Part shown: positions 50,998-60,061 of the stretch, in pieces
How positions within the stretch are numbered: position 1 is the stretch's first letter
Layout: the number at the start of each line of letters is the position of its first letter
DNA from: Claveliimonas bilis
GTDB lineage: Bacteria > Bacillota > Clostridia > Lachnospirales > Lachnospiraceae
DNA: 64,000 nt
Reading direction: 5' to 3'
NCBI RefSeq assembly: GCF_030296775.1
Contig: NZ_AP027742.1
Span: forward strand, 2,604,001-2,668,000
Notes under the pieces: model-generated
What the model saw: only the letters and a program-made list of their open reading frames with translations
The model's database searches: none
Told to the model about the DNA's origin: nothing
Program-made: the position numbers and the translations under genes

Positions 50998-52359
50998 TCA
51001 GAAGCTTCCCATATCCTCTTTCCGGTCAATGTCTTTCAGCTCCCGCTCATCCGCCTCTACAACATAGACCTGCTCCGGGTATTTTCTCATGACAGCCCGG
51101 CCTCCTGTGTCGCCTTTTAATTCCAGCAATTCCCCGAAATATTTCTTTGGCCACAGCACCGGATTTCCCGGCTGTCCGTCTTTGCCGGCGCAGATGATCT
51201 TTCCCGGTCGTACTGCCGCCGCATTCCAGATTTTCTGAATCGTGGAGACCTTAAGCCCCGGCTGATCACACACTCCAAACAAAACACCCTCTACCTCTGG
51301 TTTCTCTCTTAAAACAGCCTGTAATCCAAGCTGCAGAGAATGGGAAATACCAAGGTGAGGCTCCCGATTTACGATTCCGCTGATGCCCCTCTTTTTTGCT
51401 TCTTCAAGGATCACAGCGTTTCCCGTCACGACAAAACGCTCTCTTCCGCAAAACGCTTCCAGTCTTTCCATAGAATACTGATAAAGAGGCTTTCCTGCCA
51501 GCACTTCCGAAAGCTTATCTTTCCCATACCTGCTTCCTGTACCCGCCGCAAGCATAACCATAGCAAATCTGCCTTTTACCGCCTCATAACACTGCACCGC
51601 TTCCAAAACACCGCCTCCGATGGCTCTTGCCTTATCTGAAATCGTCCAGCAATGTTCCTTTTCACACCGTGCGTCAATATCCCCAATCTTCATTCCTTTT
51701 ACCACAGAAACGCCTTTCTGCAGCATTCCCCGTACCATTCCGGACATTGCGGCATACACCGCCTCCCCTCCTGTATAGGCTGCAATCTGTCCTTTTTCCA
51801 CCATATCGCCAATGGAGATCAGAGGCTCCATCACTCCGTCACCGGAAGCTTTCAAAAGCCTTTCCGTCGTGTAGCCCCCCACTTCACCCGGCACACCGGT
51901 ATTGGGAAGCGCTGCTCCATCATAAATTACCTGTCCAAGGGTATGTCCCCGTTTCGTTTCCACCACACAGTGGCAGTCCTGTCCTGCATAAAATCCCGGA
52001 CCGACGCCGACCGCCAGCGGTGCGTCCGTTATTTTCGTCCCTAAATTCTTCTTTGCCAGGATAGCATCTACTACCACATCGGGACAAAATTCCTTTCGGA
52101 TTTCTGCTGCCTCGTCTACGATCAGCGCAATATTTCCATCCCCCATCACTGCATATGCCTCATCCAGAGAATGGACCAGGCGCGCTTCCATATCCTCTAC
52201 TTTGGCGCTTCCTTCGTACACCGCTCTGGAAAAAGCCACCGTTCTTCTTACAGTTAAAGGGGCTTCTCTTTCTGTCATAAGAATATTATGTCCGCTGTGG
52301 TAAAGCCGGGCAGCAATTCCTGTCGCCAGATCACCGGCTCCTCTTATTAATATTTTCAT
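50998..52359 (-). CDS. YqeB-type selenium-dependent Mo-hydroxylase factor fused to a MocA-like nucleotidyltransferase
   Basis: 453 aa. The N-terminal domain (about 1-262) is YqeB/EF2563-like: ILIRGAGDLATGIAARLYHS, DAPLAVGVGPGFYAG and RGHTLGQVIYDG. The C-terminal domain (about 265-453) is MocA/MobA-like: MLAAGTGSRYGKDKL (nucleotide loop), REPHLGISHSLQLGLQA and GQPGNPVLW, transferring CMP to molybdopterin. In most genomes these are two genes. It overlaps the yqeC gene by four bases. Confidence 0.88.
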   Translation of the reverse strand: MKILIRGAGDLATGIAARLYHSGHNILMTEREAPLTVRRTVAFSRAVYEGSAKVEDMEARLVHSLDEAYAVMGDGNIALIVDEAAEIRKEFCPDVVVDAILAKKNLGTKITDAPLAVGVGPGFYAGQDCHCVVETKRGHTLGQVIYDGAALPNTGVPGEVGGYTTERLLKASGDGVMEPLISIGDMVEKGQIAAYTGGEAVYAAMSGMVRGMLQKGVSVVKGMKIGDIDARCEKEHCWTISDKARAIGGGVLEAVQCYEAVKGRFAMVMLAAGTGSRYGKDKLSEVLAGKPLYQYSMERLEAFCGRERFVVTGNAVILEEAKKRGISGIVNREPHLGISHSLQLGLQAVLREKPEVEGVLFGVCDQPGLKVSTIQKIWNAAAVRPGKIICAGKDGQPGNPVLWPKKYFGELLELKGDTGGRAVMRKYPEQVYVVEADERELKDIDRKEDMGSF

Positions 52360-53195
52360 CTCTTTCTATGCTCTCCTCTTCCCGCAGATGATAACTCCTG
52401 TGTATACCGACGGTCCAGATTCCCCAGACACAGGATAGGATTCTCGTATCCGCATTCCTGAAGAATCTCACAGATTTCCCGGGCCGCTTCCTTTTTTCCT
52501 GGCAAATCTGTTTTATTGAAAATAAGGGCGTATTTCACCGCCTTATTCACTCCTTTTGCCCCGCCTCTCTGGTGCATGGCAAGTCTGGCAATATCCTGTG
52601 GAAGAACCGGTTCCCCCATCTTTTTTCCCAAAATCCGAGCCGCCTCTTCCGCCCGAAAACAAACCTCTTCAAGGGGTCTTCCGATTGCATCCATGCCATA
52701 CACATACAAAATACGTCCGGTTTCTTTCCGAAAGACCGGCTCCTGTTCTCCCGGCACCTTGATCGGCATACGCCGTGCTCCGTCCGCCTCTATCAAAACC
52801 GGACAGCTTAGCTGCAGCAATTTTTCCATCCAAACTTCATCCGGCATCTGCATTTTCCCTGCCTCCGCCTTCTTACCCAGAAAAATTTTCCCTTCCCGGT
52901 TTAAAATCTGTATCATCTTTTCTTCTGAAGGCTCCAGTAGAAAATAAGGTTTCTCCTCTGCATACATGTGCGTTGTTGTCGTCACCACTGTCGGAAGATT
53001 CCGGGCATTATATTCCTCCACAAGAGCTTTGATAAGGGAAGTCTTTCCTCCCGCGCCTGCCACACTGATCCTCTCTGCAGCATCAGGACAGACTCCCAAC
53101 GCTTCCAAAATGCCAGGAAAAGGGCATAATCTGCCCTTTTCCCACTTTTCCACGATCTTTTTTTCTTCTCTTTGCATTTCTTTGATGATATTCAC
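52356..53195 (-). CDS. yqeC: YqeC-type selenium/molybdenum cofactor protein
   Basis: About 279 aa. P-loop VAGAGGKTSLIKALVEE and TVVTTTTHMYAEEKPYF are typical of YqeC, found with selenium-dependent molybdenum hydroxylases. A further block, VLIEADGARRMPIKVPGEQEPV, is the family core. The start is uncertain: I use a GTG just after the NifX-like stop; an ATG 18 bases later is possible, and longer readings overlap the upstream gene. Confidence 0.8.
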   Translation of the reverse strand: MNIIKEMQREEKKIVEKWEKGRLCPFPGILEALGVCPDAAERISVAGAGGKTSLIKALVEEYNARNLPTVVTTTTHMYAEEKPYFLLEPSEEKMIQILNREGKIFLGKKAEAGKMQMPDEVWMEKLLQLSCPVLIEADGARRMPIKVPGEQEPVFRKETGRILYVYGMDAIGRPLEEVCFRAEEAARILGKKMGEPVLPQDIARLAMHQRGGAKGVNKAVKYALIFNKTDLPGKKEAAREICEILQECGYENPILCLGNLDRRYTQELSSAGRGEHRKR

Positions 53196-53205
53196 TGCTC
53201 TTCTG

Positions 53206-53610
53206 CTATTCACCGCAGTGATGTCCGCACCCTTCATGTGCCTCTCCACAGTCATGGCCTTCTCCTTCATGGTGATGGCTGCACAATGTATCCGGATCAT
53301 AGTTCAGCTTTCCTTCAAGATAAGCTTCCACCTGCTCATCTGCATTGCCGGAAGCTCCCGGCAAAAGCTCAATGCCTGCTTCCGCAAGAGCTGTCCTTGC
53401 TCCGCCGCCGATTCCGCCGCATATCAAAACATCTACTTTCTCCATTTGAAGAAATCCTGCCAGAGCGCCATGTCCTTGCCCGTTTGTATCCACGATATGA
53501 CTCTCTGTCACCTTTCCATCGTTTACTTCATAGACTTTGAACTGTTCCGTATGTCCAAAATGCTGAAATACTTCTCCGTTTTCGTAGGTTACTGCTATTT
53601 TCATTTTCAT
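53206..53610 (-). CDS. NifX/NafY-family Fe-Mo cofactor-binding protein with His/Cys tail
   Basis: 134 aa. The dinitrogenase iron-molybdenum cofactor domain (about 1-110) includes FQHFGHTEQFKVYEV and VDVLICGGIGGGARTALAEAGI. The last ~25 residues are unusually rich in His and Cys (SHHHEGEGHDCGE, CGHHCGE), a probable metal-binding tail. No nitrogenase genes are present, so it is likely a metal or cluster carrier for Mo-hydroxylase maturation. AAGGAG precedes the ATG. Confidence 0.88.
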   Translation of the reverse strand: MKMKIAVTYENGEVFQHFGHTEQFKVYEVNDGKVTESHIVDTNGQGHGALAGFLQMEKVDVLICGGIGGGARTALAEAGIELLPGASGNADEQVEAYLEGKLNYDPDTLCSHHHEGEGHDCGEAHEGCGHHCGE

Positions 53611-53686
53611 CCGCTCCTTTTTAGGCATTTTCTACCCCAGTGGGTCTTTTATTATAGTATCCCATCTGCCTTTTTAATTCAAGATT

Positions 53687-54655
53687 TTATATTTTTTCCA
53701 ATGCGACTTCTATGGTTCCTCCGCAGACCATCCCCTCTTCCTCTGCCTGGTCTGCTGTCATATCTACCTGAACAAGACGAAAGGCTCCGTCCTTTTCATC
53801 CGAGAGCATCTGTCTGCCTTTCTGCAGGATCTCGCTCTCCGCACATCCTCCGCCAATGGTTCCTATCTGACTGCCATCCTTTAAAATGAGCATTTTCGTA
53901 CCCACGCTCCTTGGAGCTGAGCCCTTTCTGGAAACAATAGTAGCCAGCACAGCTTCCTCTCCGTTTTCCCTCGTTTCCAGGATGCCATCTAAAAGTTCTT
54001 CCGAATAGCCCCCTTTGCTCTGCTTCTTATTTTTTACTTCTATGATCTCCCCCAGAATGGATACCGCGATTTCTTCCGGAGTTTCTGCGCCAATGGCAAG
54101 GCCGATGGGCGTACATACCTTGCCAACTTTTTCCTGCGAAATTCCCATCTGAATCATCTGTTCCTTGACAATGGACGTTCTCCTTCTGCTGCCCATCATG
54201 CCTACATAGGCGCACTCTTCTTTCCGGTCAAGAACAGAATACAGGCATGCCGAGTCATAACGATGCCCCCTTGTCACGATCACCACATAAGTATCTTCAT
54301 CCAGCTTTTCCTCTGCCAGCGCTTTCTCATAAGGGGCGCAGATTACCCGGTCCGCCCCTTCCTTTCTGGCACAGTCTGCAAATTTAGGCCGGTCCTCCAG
54401 AACCGTAACCTGGAACCCCACCATTTTCCCAATGGCAATAACAGGCATGGAAACGTGACCGCCTCCGCAAATGATCATTTTAGGCGAACAGCTGACCCGT
54501 TCCCGGAAAACACGCACTTCCTCCGGGAAAGATAAATTTTCTCCATCTCTCACCAGCCTCTTCTCACCCGCCATTTTTCCGGTCAGAATCAGCACTGTTT
54601 CCATTCCCTGTATTCCGTTTTCCAAATTCAGCTGCAATTCTTTGTAAAAATCCAT
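53687..54655 (-). CDS. xdhC: XdhC/CoxI-family maturation factor, reversed domain order
   Basis: 322 aa. The Rossmann XdhC_C domain is first (about 55-195; MIICGGGHVSMPVIAIGKMV and GMMGSRRRTS), and the CoxI domain is last (about 225-322; ATIVSRKGSAPRSVGTKML and GTIGGGCAES). In characterised XdhC proteins the CoxI-type domain comes first. It should help insert sulfurated cofactor into a molybdenum hydroxylase and keep the sulfur-transfer Cys in GGGC. Confidence 0.88.
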   Translation of the reverse strand: MDFYKELQLNLENGIQGMETVLILTGKMAGEKRLVRDGENLSFPEEVRVFRERVSCSPKMIICGGGHVSMPVIAIGKMVGFQVTVLEDRPKFADCARKEGADRVICAPYEKALAEEKLDEDTYVVIVTRGHRYDSACLYSVLDRKEECAYVGMMGSRRRTSIVKEQMIQMGISQEKVGKVCTPIGLAIGAETPEEIAVSILGEIIEVKNKKQSKGGYSEELLDGILETRENGEEAVLATIVSRKGSAPRSVGTKMLILKDGSQIGTIGGGCAESEILQKGRQMLSDEKDGAFRLVQVDMTADQAEEEGMVCGGTIEVALEKI

Positions 54656-54696
54656 TCCGGCTCCTTTGTTTCAAACATGATCAAACAGAATAAAAT

Positions 54697-55728
54697 TTAT
54701 TTCCCGAACCCGCAGTTTGGGAAGGTGCATACCGGACAGGAAAGGCAAAGACCGCCCTCTCCCATCTTTGTAAAATCATCTTCTGACAGTTTTTCGCCTG
54801 CCACAATCCTTGGAAGGACAAGATCAAAAATCGTCCGTTTTGCATACATCACACATCCGGGAAGGCCCATAATAGGAATATCCTCCTGTCCTTCTCTGCG
54901 GCAGTAAGCCAGCATAAACATGGCTCCCGGAAGAACAGGGGCACCATAAGTTATGACTTCATCTGCTGTCTTTTTAATAGCCAGCGGGGTCCGGTCATCC
55001 GGATCCACGCTCATCCCTCCTGTACACACGATCAGATCCGCCCCTTTTTCCATCCACTCCTGCGCCGCCCTGGCGGTCATATCGGCATCGTCACTGCAGA
55101 CAGTATTTCCCATTACTTCCACACCGTATTCCTCCAATTTCTGTCTGACAACAGGTGTAAATTTATCTTCAATCCGTCCGCGGTAAACCTCATTTCCAGT
55201 CGTTACAATTCCTGCTTTCCATTTCCGGAAAGGAAGAATCTGAAAAACAGGAGCCTCTCCGCCGATCTGGCGGATCCTTTCCATTTTTTCCTCCTCGATC
55301 ACCAGGGGAACAACCCGCATGCCTGCAATCTTATCTCCTTTTCTCACAGGAAAATTTCCATGCCTGGAAGCAATGACGATCTGCCCAAGTCCATTCATCT
55401 GATCCAGTTTCCTGGTGTCCACTTTCAGTACACCATCTGCAAGGGCTGTCAACTCAATTTTCCCTTCTTTGACTTCGGAACGTTCCATCCATTCCCCCTG
55501 ACAGACTTCTCTTAAAATTTCCGCCGCCTCATTTTCATGGAGCATTCCCTCCTGCTTCTCCCATACATACAGGTTTTCTTTTCCCACAGACAGGAGCACA
55601 GGTATATCCTCTTCCGTCACAATATGCCCTTTCCGGAACACTGCATCTTTTACTTTTCCCGGAATGATCTGGGTGATGTCATGGCACAGCACACTCCCCA
55701 CCGCATCCTCTGTACGAATCAGTTTCAT
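54697..55728 (-). CDS. Molybdopterin-binding (MoeA-like) protein with C-terminal Cys cluster
   Basis: 343 aa. MoeA N-terminal segments are short; the MoCF-binding domain (about 170-320) has GIVTTGNEVYRGR and LIVCTGGMSVDPDD, the MPT-binding Gly/Asp motifs. It ends with CLSCPVCTFPNCGFG, four Cys in 13 residues, suggesting a metal or cluster. GGAGGAG precedes MKLIRTE; it overlaps mogA by four bases. Probably a MoeA-type enzyme in the hydroxylase pathway. Confidence 0.85.
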   Translation of the reverse strand: MKLIRTEDAVGSVLCHDITQIIPGKVKDAVFRKGHIVTEEDIPVLLSVGKENLYVWEKQEGMLHENEAAEILREVCQGEWMERSEVKEGKIELTALADGVLKVDTRKLDQMNGLGQIVIASRHGNFPVRKGDKIAGMRVVPLVIEEEKMERIRQIGGEAPVFQILPFRKWKAGIVTTGNEVYRGRIEDKFTPVVRQKLEEYGVEVMGNTVCSDDADMTARAAQEWMEKGADLIVCTGGMSVDPDDRTPLAIKKTADEVITYGAPVLPGAMFMLAYCRREGQEDIPIMGLPGCVMYAKRTIFDLVLPRIVAGEKLSEDDFTKMGEGGLCLSCPVCTFPNCGFGK

Positions 55729-56270
55729 TTTTCTCCTCCATTTCCGCATTCTCCGGCTCTTCCTGCCAAAATATCCAGTCCATGTTCAAGATACGGCAGC
55801 ACACCTTCCAGATTTTCCCGGACAGCTTTGGGGCTGCCCGGAAGATTGACAATCAATGTCTTCCCCCGGATGACAGACACACCTCGTCCGAGCATGGCCT
55901 TTGGCGTGATCTGGAAAGACATCCACCTCATAGCCTCCGCAATGCCCGGCGCATTTCTGTCCGCCACCGCAAGAGTTGCCTCCGGCGTACAGTCTCTTGG
56001 AGAAAATCCGGTTCCGCCGGTAGTCAGGATCAGCTCTACCTTTTCTTCATCACAAAGCCAGATCAGTTCCCTTTCTATCTGATTTTGCTCATCCGGCAAA
56101 AGGATCACATCTCCTACTTTATATCCGGCCGCTTCCAGCATTGTCTTCACAAGAGGACCGCTTTTATCTTCCCGCTCCCCTGCATACCCTTTATCGCTTA
56201 ACGTAATGACTGCTGCCCGCTTCCCATTCTCCGATCTGACGCTTGTTTCTTTTCCCTTTTCCATTACCAT
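55725..56270 (-). CDS. mogA: MogA/MoaB-family molybdopterin adenylyltransferase
   Basis: 181 aa. The MPT-binding motifs [17 protein letters not shown] and [20 protein letters not shown] are diagnostic, with the N-terminal [20 protein letters not shown]. It adenylylates molybdopterin. Its 5' end overlaps moaC by seven bases. Confidence 0.93.
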   Translation of the reverse strand: MVMEKGKETSVRSENGKRAAVITLSDKGYAGEREDKSGPLVKTMLEAAGYKVGDVILLPDEQNQIERELIWLCDEEKVELILTTGGTGFSPRDCTPEATLAVADRNAPGIAEAMRWMSFQITPKAMLGRGVSVIRGKTLIVNLPGSPKAVRENLEGVLPYLEHGLDILAGRAGECGNGGEK

Positions 56271-56815
56271 ATTTGCAGTTCCTTTCCATCTCCCGGCTCC
56301 TGCCTTTGCGTTCTTCCTTCGCCGCCTATACGGATTTCTTTCTTTTCATTTCGAAAATCTCCGCTTTTTCCTCCGGTCTTATGAAGCAGATAAATACCTG
56401 ATATCTCCATAGACTTATCCAGTGCTTTGCACATATCGTATATCGTCAGCAGCGCAGTACTCACACCGGTAAGCGCTTCCATTTCCACCCCTGTTTTGCC
56501 GTGTATTTTCACTTTACAATAACAGTAGATCGCACATTCTTCCGGCTGCATTTCAAACGTGATCTTACATCCGGTGATGGGAAGGATATGACACATGGGA
56601 ATCAGCTCAAACGTCCGTTTTGCCGCCATGATCCCCGCTGTCTGGGCAACCCCGAGAACGTCTCCCTTCCCCACAGTTCCTCTCTTGACTGCGTCAAACA
56701 CCTCTCTGCTCACAAGGATTTTTCCTACCGCTTCTGCTTCTCTTTCCGTTTCCTCCTTGCCGCTGACATCCACCATCACTGCACGGCCGTTCTCCTCAAA
56801 ATGTGTCAGTTCCAT
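56264..56815 (-). CDS. moaC: Cyclic pyranopterin monophosphate synthase
   Basis: 183 aa. Catalytic and conserved blocks: [40 protein letters not shown] and [20 protein letters not shown]. The last ~25 residues extend beyond the typical end and run into mogA. It forms cPMP in molybdenum cofactor synthesis. moaA is not in the window. Confidence 0.94.
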   Translation of the reverse strand: MELTHFEENGRAVMVDVSGKEETEREAEAVGKILVSREVFDAVKRGTVGKGDVLGVAQTAGIMAAKRTFELIPMCHILPITGCKITFEMQPEECAIYCYCKVKIHGKTGVEMEALTGVSTALLTIYDMCKALDKSMEISGIYLLHKTGGKSGDFRNEKKEIRIGGEGRTQRQEPGDGKELQIW

Positions 56816-56976
56816 TGCTTTTTCTCCCTTTTCTTTTCAGGGCATACGAAAGCTGCCCGCTCAATCTTCGTTTTGTTCTTATTATATAGGGAACAAACAA
56901 AAATAACAAGTTTCCATGTCTTTCTCCTCCGTTCCATGGTATACTTTCATCAGATGGACAAAGGAGGTAAACAAAA

Positions 56977-57306
56977 ATGCTGGAAAAGTTACTGACTCTG
57001 CCAGGATTTATTTACGAAGCTGACGGGGCATATTATTATCTGGGAAAATGGATCTGCAAAGAATGTACAAATGTAGACGAAACCGACTGTGTAACGATGT
57101 ATCAAATGTGCCGTGCGGGAGGCGAGGAAAAGGACGCATCCTTCTATTTTCAGAAAATCCGGGCTTACAGTGATTTCGCTCTGGACATTCCCTACAATCC
57201 GGCACTGATCCGCGAGAACATGGAGAAACTTCTGGCAGGTCTTTCAGAGAACGGACAGAAAAACCTGGAGAAGCAAATACAGCTGGTAGAAACCGACGCA
57301 CAGTAG
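56977..57306 (+). CDS. Small hypothetical protein
   Basis: 109 aa, preceded by AAAGGAGG at good spacing and ended by a terminator, so it is a real gene. It starts MLEKLLTLPGFIYEADGAYY, has a C-x2-C pair (WICKECTN) and a later Cys (CVTMYQMC), followed by a helical C-terminus. No family is recognised. It is divergent from moaC. Confidence 0.7.
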   Translation: MLEKLLTLPGFIYEADGAYYYLGKWICKECTNVDETDCVTMYQMCRAGGEEKDASFYFQKIRAYSDFALDIPYNPALIRENMEKLLAGLSENGQKNLEKQIQLVETDAQ

Positions 57307-57354
57307 TCTCAGCGCTCGGGAACCAACTGGCAAAAATGTAAAATAATCTCACAC

Positions 57355-57388
57355 AAAAAGAGGCAGAAATCCTACTGTCTCTTTTTTC
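57355..57388 (+). terminator. Terminator after the 109-aa gene
   Basis: GAGGCAG (57360-57366) pairs with CTGTCTC (57375-57381, one G-U), followed by TTTTTT. Confidence 0.65.
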
Positions 57389-57483
57389 TATTCCCGTTTT
57401 ATCCATTTTTGTCATTTTAAACATCATAGTTCTGTTCTTTTTCGTCGTTCAAAACAACATTTTCACTATTTTATCATATTATA

Positions 57484-57512
57484 TTGACCTTTATTTTCAC
57501 CTGTGATAACAT
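57484..57512 (+). promoter_or_regulatory. Promoter of the HTH-dehydrogenase gene
   Basis: TTGACC (57484-57489), 17 bases, TAACAT (57507-57512). TTGTCATTT occurs before the promoter (57409 region) and again in the leader (57570 region), possible sites for the encoded HTH. Confidence 0.5.
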
Positions 57513-57601
57513 TTTTACAGTTATTATAAAATCATATTCTCATCATTACAAATATTCAAGCATCAATATTGTCATTTAAAATAACAAAGGAGTTATCACT
57601 T

Positions 57602-59074
57602 ATGAAAAAATTATCTCAGAGCCTCCTGGCTTCTACTGTTACTGGTAAGAGAAAAGAAAAGAAAATCACACAGCAGCAGCTTGCTGATCTCACCGGGATC
57701 AACCGGGGAATGCTAAGCCGCCTGGAACAGCAGGACTATATTCCTTCTATCGAACAAATAGAAAAACTGGGAGAAGTACTGGATTTTGAAGTAACAGATC
57801 TGTTTGTTGCTTCCGAGCCGTCCTCCTCCCTTCCGGTAGAACGCACTTATCGGATCGCTGTTGCCGGAACCGGATATGTAGGTCTTTCCCTGGCTGTTCT
57901 CCTTTCCCAGCACCATCATGTTACAGCTGTGGATATTGTTCCGGAAAAAGTTGAAAAAATCAACCATAAGATCAGCCCTATCCAGGATGAATATATTGAA
58001 AAATACCTGGCGGAAAAGAAATTAAATCTTACTGCAACTACCGACGGAACCGAGGCATACAAAGATGCTGATTACGTCATTATCGCCGCGCCTACAAACT
58101 ATGACAGCAAGAAAAATTTCTTTGACACTTCTGCCGTAGAATCGGTTATTGAGCTGGTTATGAGTGTGAACGATCATTGTACGATGATCATCAAATCCAC
58201 TATTCCGGTTGGCTATACTGCATCCGTGCGTGAAAAATATCATACAGACCGCATTATTTTCAGCCCGGAATTTCTCCGGGAGTCCAAGGCACTGTATGAC
58301 AATCTCTATCCAAGCAGGATTATCGTCAGCTGTGATGAAAACACCCGCCACGCTGCACAGCAGTTCGCCGCACTCCTTCAGCAAGGGGCTATCAAACAAA
58401 ATATCGACACTTTATTCATGGGATTTACAGAAGCAGAGGCTGTAAAGCTGTTTGCAAATACCTACCTGGCGCTTCGTGTTTCCTATTTCAACGAACTGGA
58501 CACCTATGCAGAATCCAAAGGGCTTAACACCAAGGAGATCATCAGCGGCGTCTGCCTGGACCCGCGTATCGGTACGCATTACAACAATCCATCTTTTGGA
58601 TACGGCGGCTACTGCCTCCCCAAAGATACCAAGCAGCTTCTGGCTAATTTTGCAGATGTTCCGGAAAATCTCATTGAGGCCATTGTAGAAAGCAACCGTA
58701 CCAGAAAGGATTTCATCGCTGACCGGGTGCTCCATATGGCCGGATGTTACTCTTATGAAGACGGAGAATTTAATCCATCCCACGAAAAGATGGCAACCAT
58801 CGGAGTTTACAGACTGACTATGAAAAGCAATTCCGACAATTTCCGACAGAGTTCTATCCAGGGTGTCATGAAACGAATTAGGGCAAAAGGAGCTTCCGTC
58901 ATCATCTACGAGCCGACTCTTGAAAATGGCAGCACTTTCTTCGGAAGCAAAGTGGTAAATAATCTGAAAGAATTTAAGAAAAAGTCTGACTGCATTATTG
59001 CCAACAGATACGACTGCTGCCTTGATGATGTGGCAGAAAAAGTCTATACAAGAGATTTGTTTAAGAGAGATTAG
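57602..59074 (+). CDS. XRE-type HTH domain fused to a UDP-glucose/GDP-mannose dehydrogenase
   Basis: 490 aa. The N-terminal domain (about 12-68) is a lambda-repressor-like [43 protein letters not shown]. After a short linker, a complete nucleotide-sugar dehydrogenase follows: NAD loop [28 protein letters not shown] and the catalytic Cys in [15 protein letters not shown]. It would oxidise a UDP-sugar to the uronic acid and may bind DNA. AAAGGAG precedes the ATG. The neighbours give no polysaccharide operon. Confidence 0.9.
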   Translation: MKKLSQSLLASTVTGKRKEKKITQQQLADLTGINRGMLSRLEQQDYIPSIEQIEKLGEVLDFEVTDLFVASEPSSSLPVERTYRIAVAGTGYVGLSLAVLLSQHHHVTAVDIVPEKVEKINHKISPIQDEYIEKYLAEKKLNLTATTDGTEAYKDADYVIIAAPTNYDSKKNFFDTSAVESVIELVMSVNDHCTMIIKSTIPVGYTASVREKYHTDRIIFSPEFLRESKALYDNLYPSRIIVSCDENTRHAAQQFAALLQQGAIKQNIDTLFMGFTEAEAVKLFANTYLALRVSYFNELDTYAESKGLNTKEIISGVCLDPRIGTHYNNPSFGYGGYCLPKDTKQLLANFADVPENLIEAIVESNRTRKDFIADRVLHMAGCYSYEDGEFNPSHEKMATIGVYRLTMKSNSDNFRQSSIQGVMKRIRAKGASVIIYEPTLENGSTFFGSKVVNNLKEFKKKSDCIIANRYDCCLDDVAEKVYTRDLFKRD

Positions 59075-59112
59075 AAAGAGTTCGATCTTTTCCAAGAATC
59101 AAAAGGTGTTCA

Positions 59113-59134
59113 GGCCCCTTCCATTTTGAAGGGG
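59113..59134 (+). terminator. Hairpin after the dehydrogenase gene
   Basis: GCCCCTTC and GAAGGGGC pair around CATTTT, with only a weak T-rich tail. Confidence 0.6.
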
Positions 59135-59152
59135 CTTGAATATTTTACACGC

Positions 59153-60061
59153 TTATTTCACTGCTGCCATCCCTTCGGCAATCCACTTCTGCACCAAATC
59201 CGTACTTTCTTTTACAGCCAGAGCTATTTTGTCAACAGACATCCCCATTTCCAACAATGTCACAGCAGTTTCTTTTTTCGCTTTCATCTCGCCCTGCTTC
59301 TTTCCGCGCTTTTCTCCTCTTCTTTCTCCACGCTTTTCCCCAACTTCAATTCCTTCATGATAAATTTCATCCATTTCACGGCACATATTCTCTACTCCTT
59401 CCGGCGTTTCCTTTAACTCCCGAACACGCTCTGCTAATATTTCACTATACATCTCATCTGCATTTTTACATTGCAAATCATGCATCAAACGTCCAAGCTT
59501 TGTTTTCTCATTTTTCATTTTAACATTAACATAGATAATGTGAGTTTCATCTGGGAAGTCTTCCTTTACTTCTTTAATCCTTCTATCAATGTGATAAATA
59601 GGTAAGCCATACCCCAGCACATCTTCCCTTGTAATGAAAATAATATAGCTTCCCGGCAGTTCATTGAACCCCTGTCCGCTCTCTAATATATTCATATCCA
59701 TCAATGCGCTATGGTATCTCGCCCGTTTGGCAGACGCCCCTTCGCTCTCCTGCTGTATTTCTACATTATATCTCTTTTTCTCCCTATCACAGGCAACGCA
59801 GTCCAAAACAGCTGATCTTCCCTGCAGATTCTTGTAGTCTTTCTGCAAAATTTGCCCTTTTATCTGCAGATCATCTCTACCCATAATCACCTGCAGGAGA
59901 TGTTCTGTACACGCCTGCTTTTTTAACACATTCCGCATGAAAATATCACTCATGATCGTAAGCTCTGCAATAATATTTTTGTATTTCTCATACCGGAGGT
60001 CAATCTCCTGCTCTTCTTTTAGCGTCTTAAATTTTGCAGTTCCTTTTGCCGCCTTTCCCAT
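59153..60061 (-). CDS. Rpn-family PD-(D/E)XK nuclease / recombination-promoting protein
   Basis: 302 aa. The conserved PD-(D/E)XK region is present (AVLDCVACDREKKRYNVEIQ), with YHSALMDMNIL and GSYIIFITRED. The C-terminus has a short basic repeat (GEKRGERRGEKRGKKQGEM). Members are DNA endonucleases that promote RecA-independent recombination. A candidate cause of the rearrangements seen in this window, but that is only inference. Confidence 0.88.
   Translation of the reverse strand: MGKAAKGTAKFKTLKEEQEIDLRYEKYKNIIAELTIMSDIFMRNVLKKQACTEHLLQVIMGRDDLQIKGQILQKDYKNLQGRSAVLDCVACDREKKRYNVEIQQESEGASAKRARYHSALMDMNILESGQGFNELPGSYIIFITREDVLGYGLPIYHIDRRIKEVKEDFPDETHIIYVNVKMKNEKTKLGRLMHDLQCKNADEMYSEILAERVRELKETPEGVENMCREMDEIYHEGIEVGEKRGERRGEKRGKKQGEMKAKKETAVTLLEMGMSVDKIALAVKESTDLVQKWIAEGMAAVK

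Noticed and set aside
52966-53889. A 307-codon plus-strand open frame
   Set aside because: It overlaps yqeC, the NifX-like gene and xdhC, which have clear motifs and tight spacing on the other strand.
48258-56815. In-frame selenocysteine codons in the Se-Mo-hydroxylase cluster
   Set aside because: All frames in the cluster read through without needing a TGA recoding; selenium in this system acts as a cofactor ligand, not selenocysteine.
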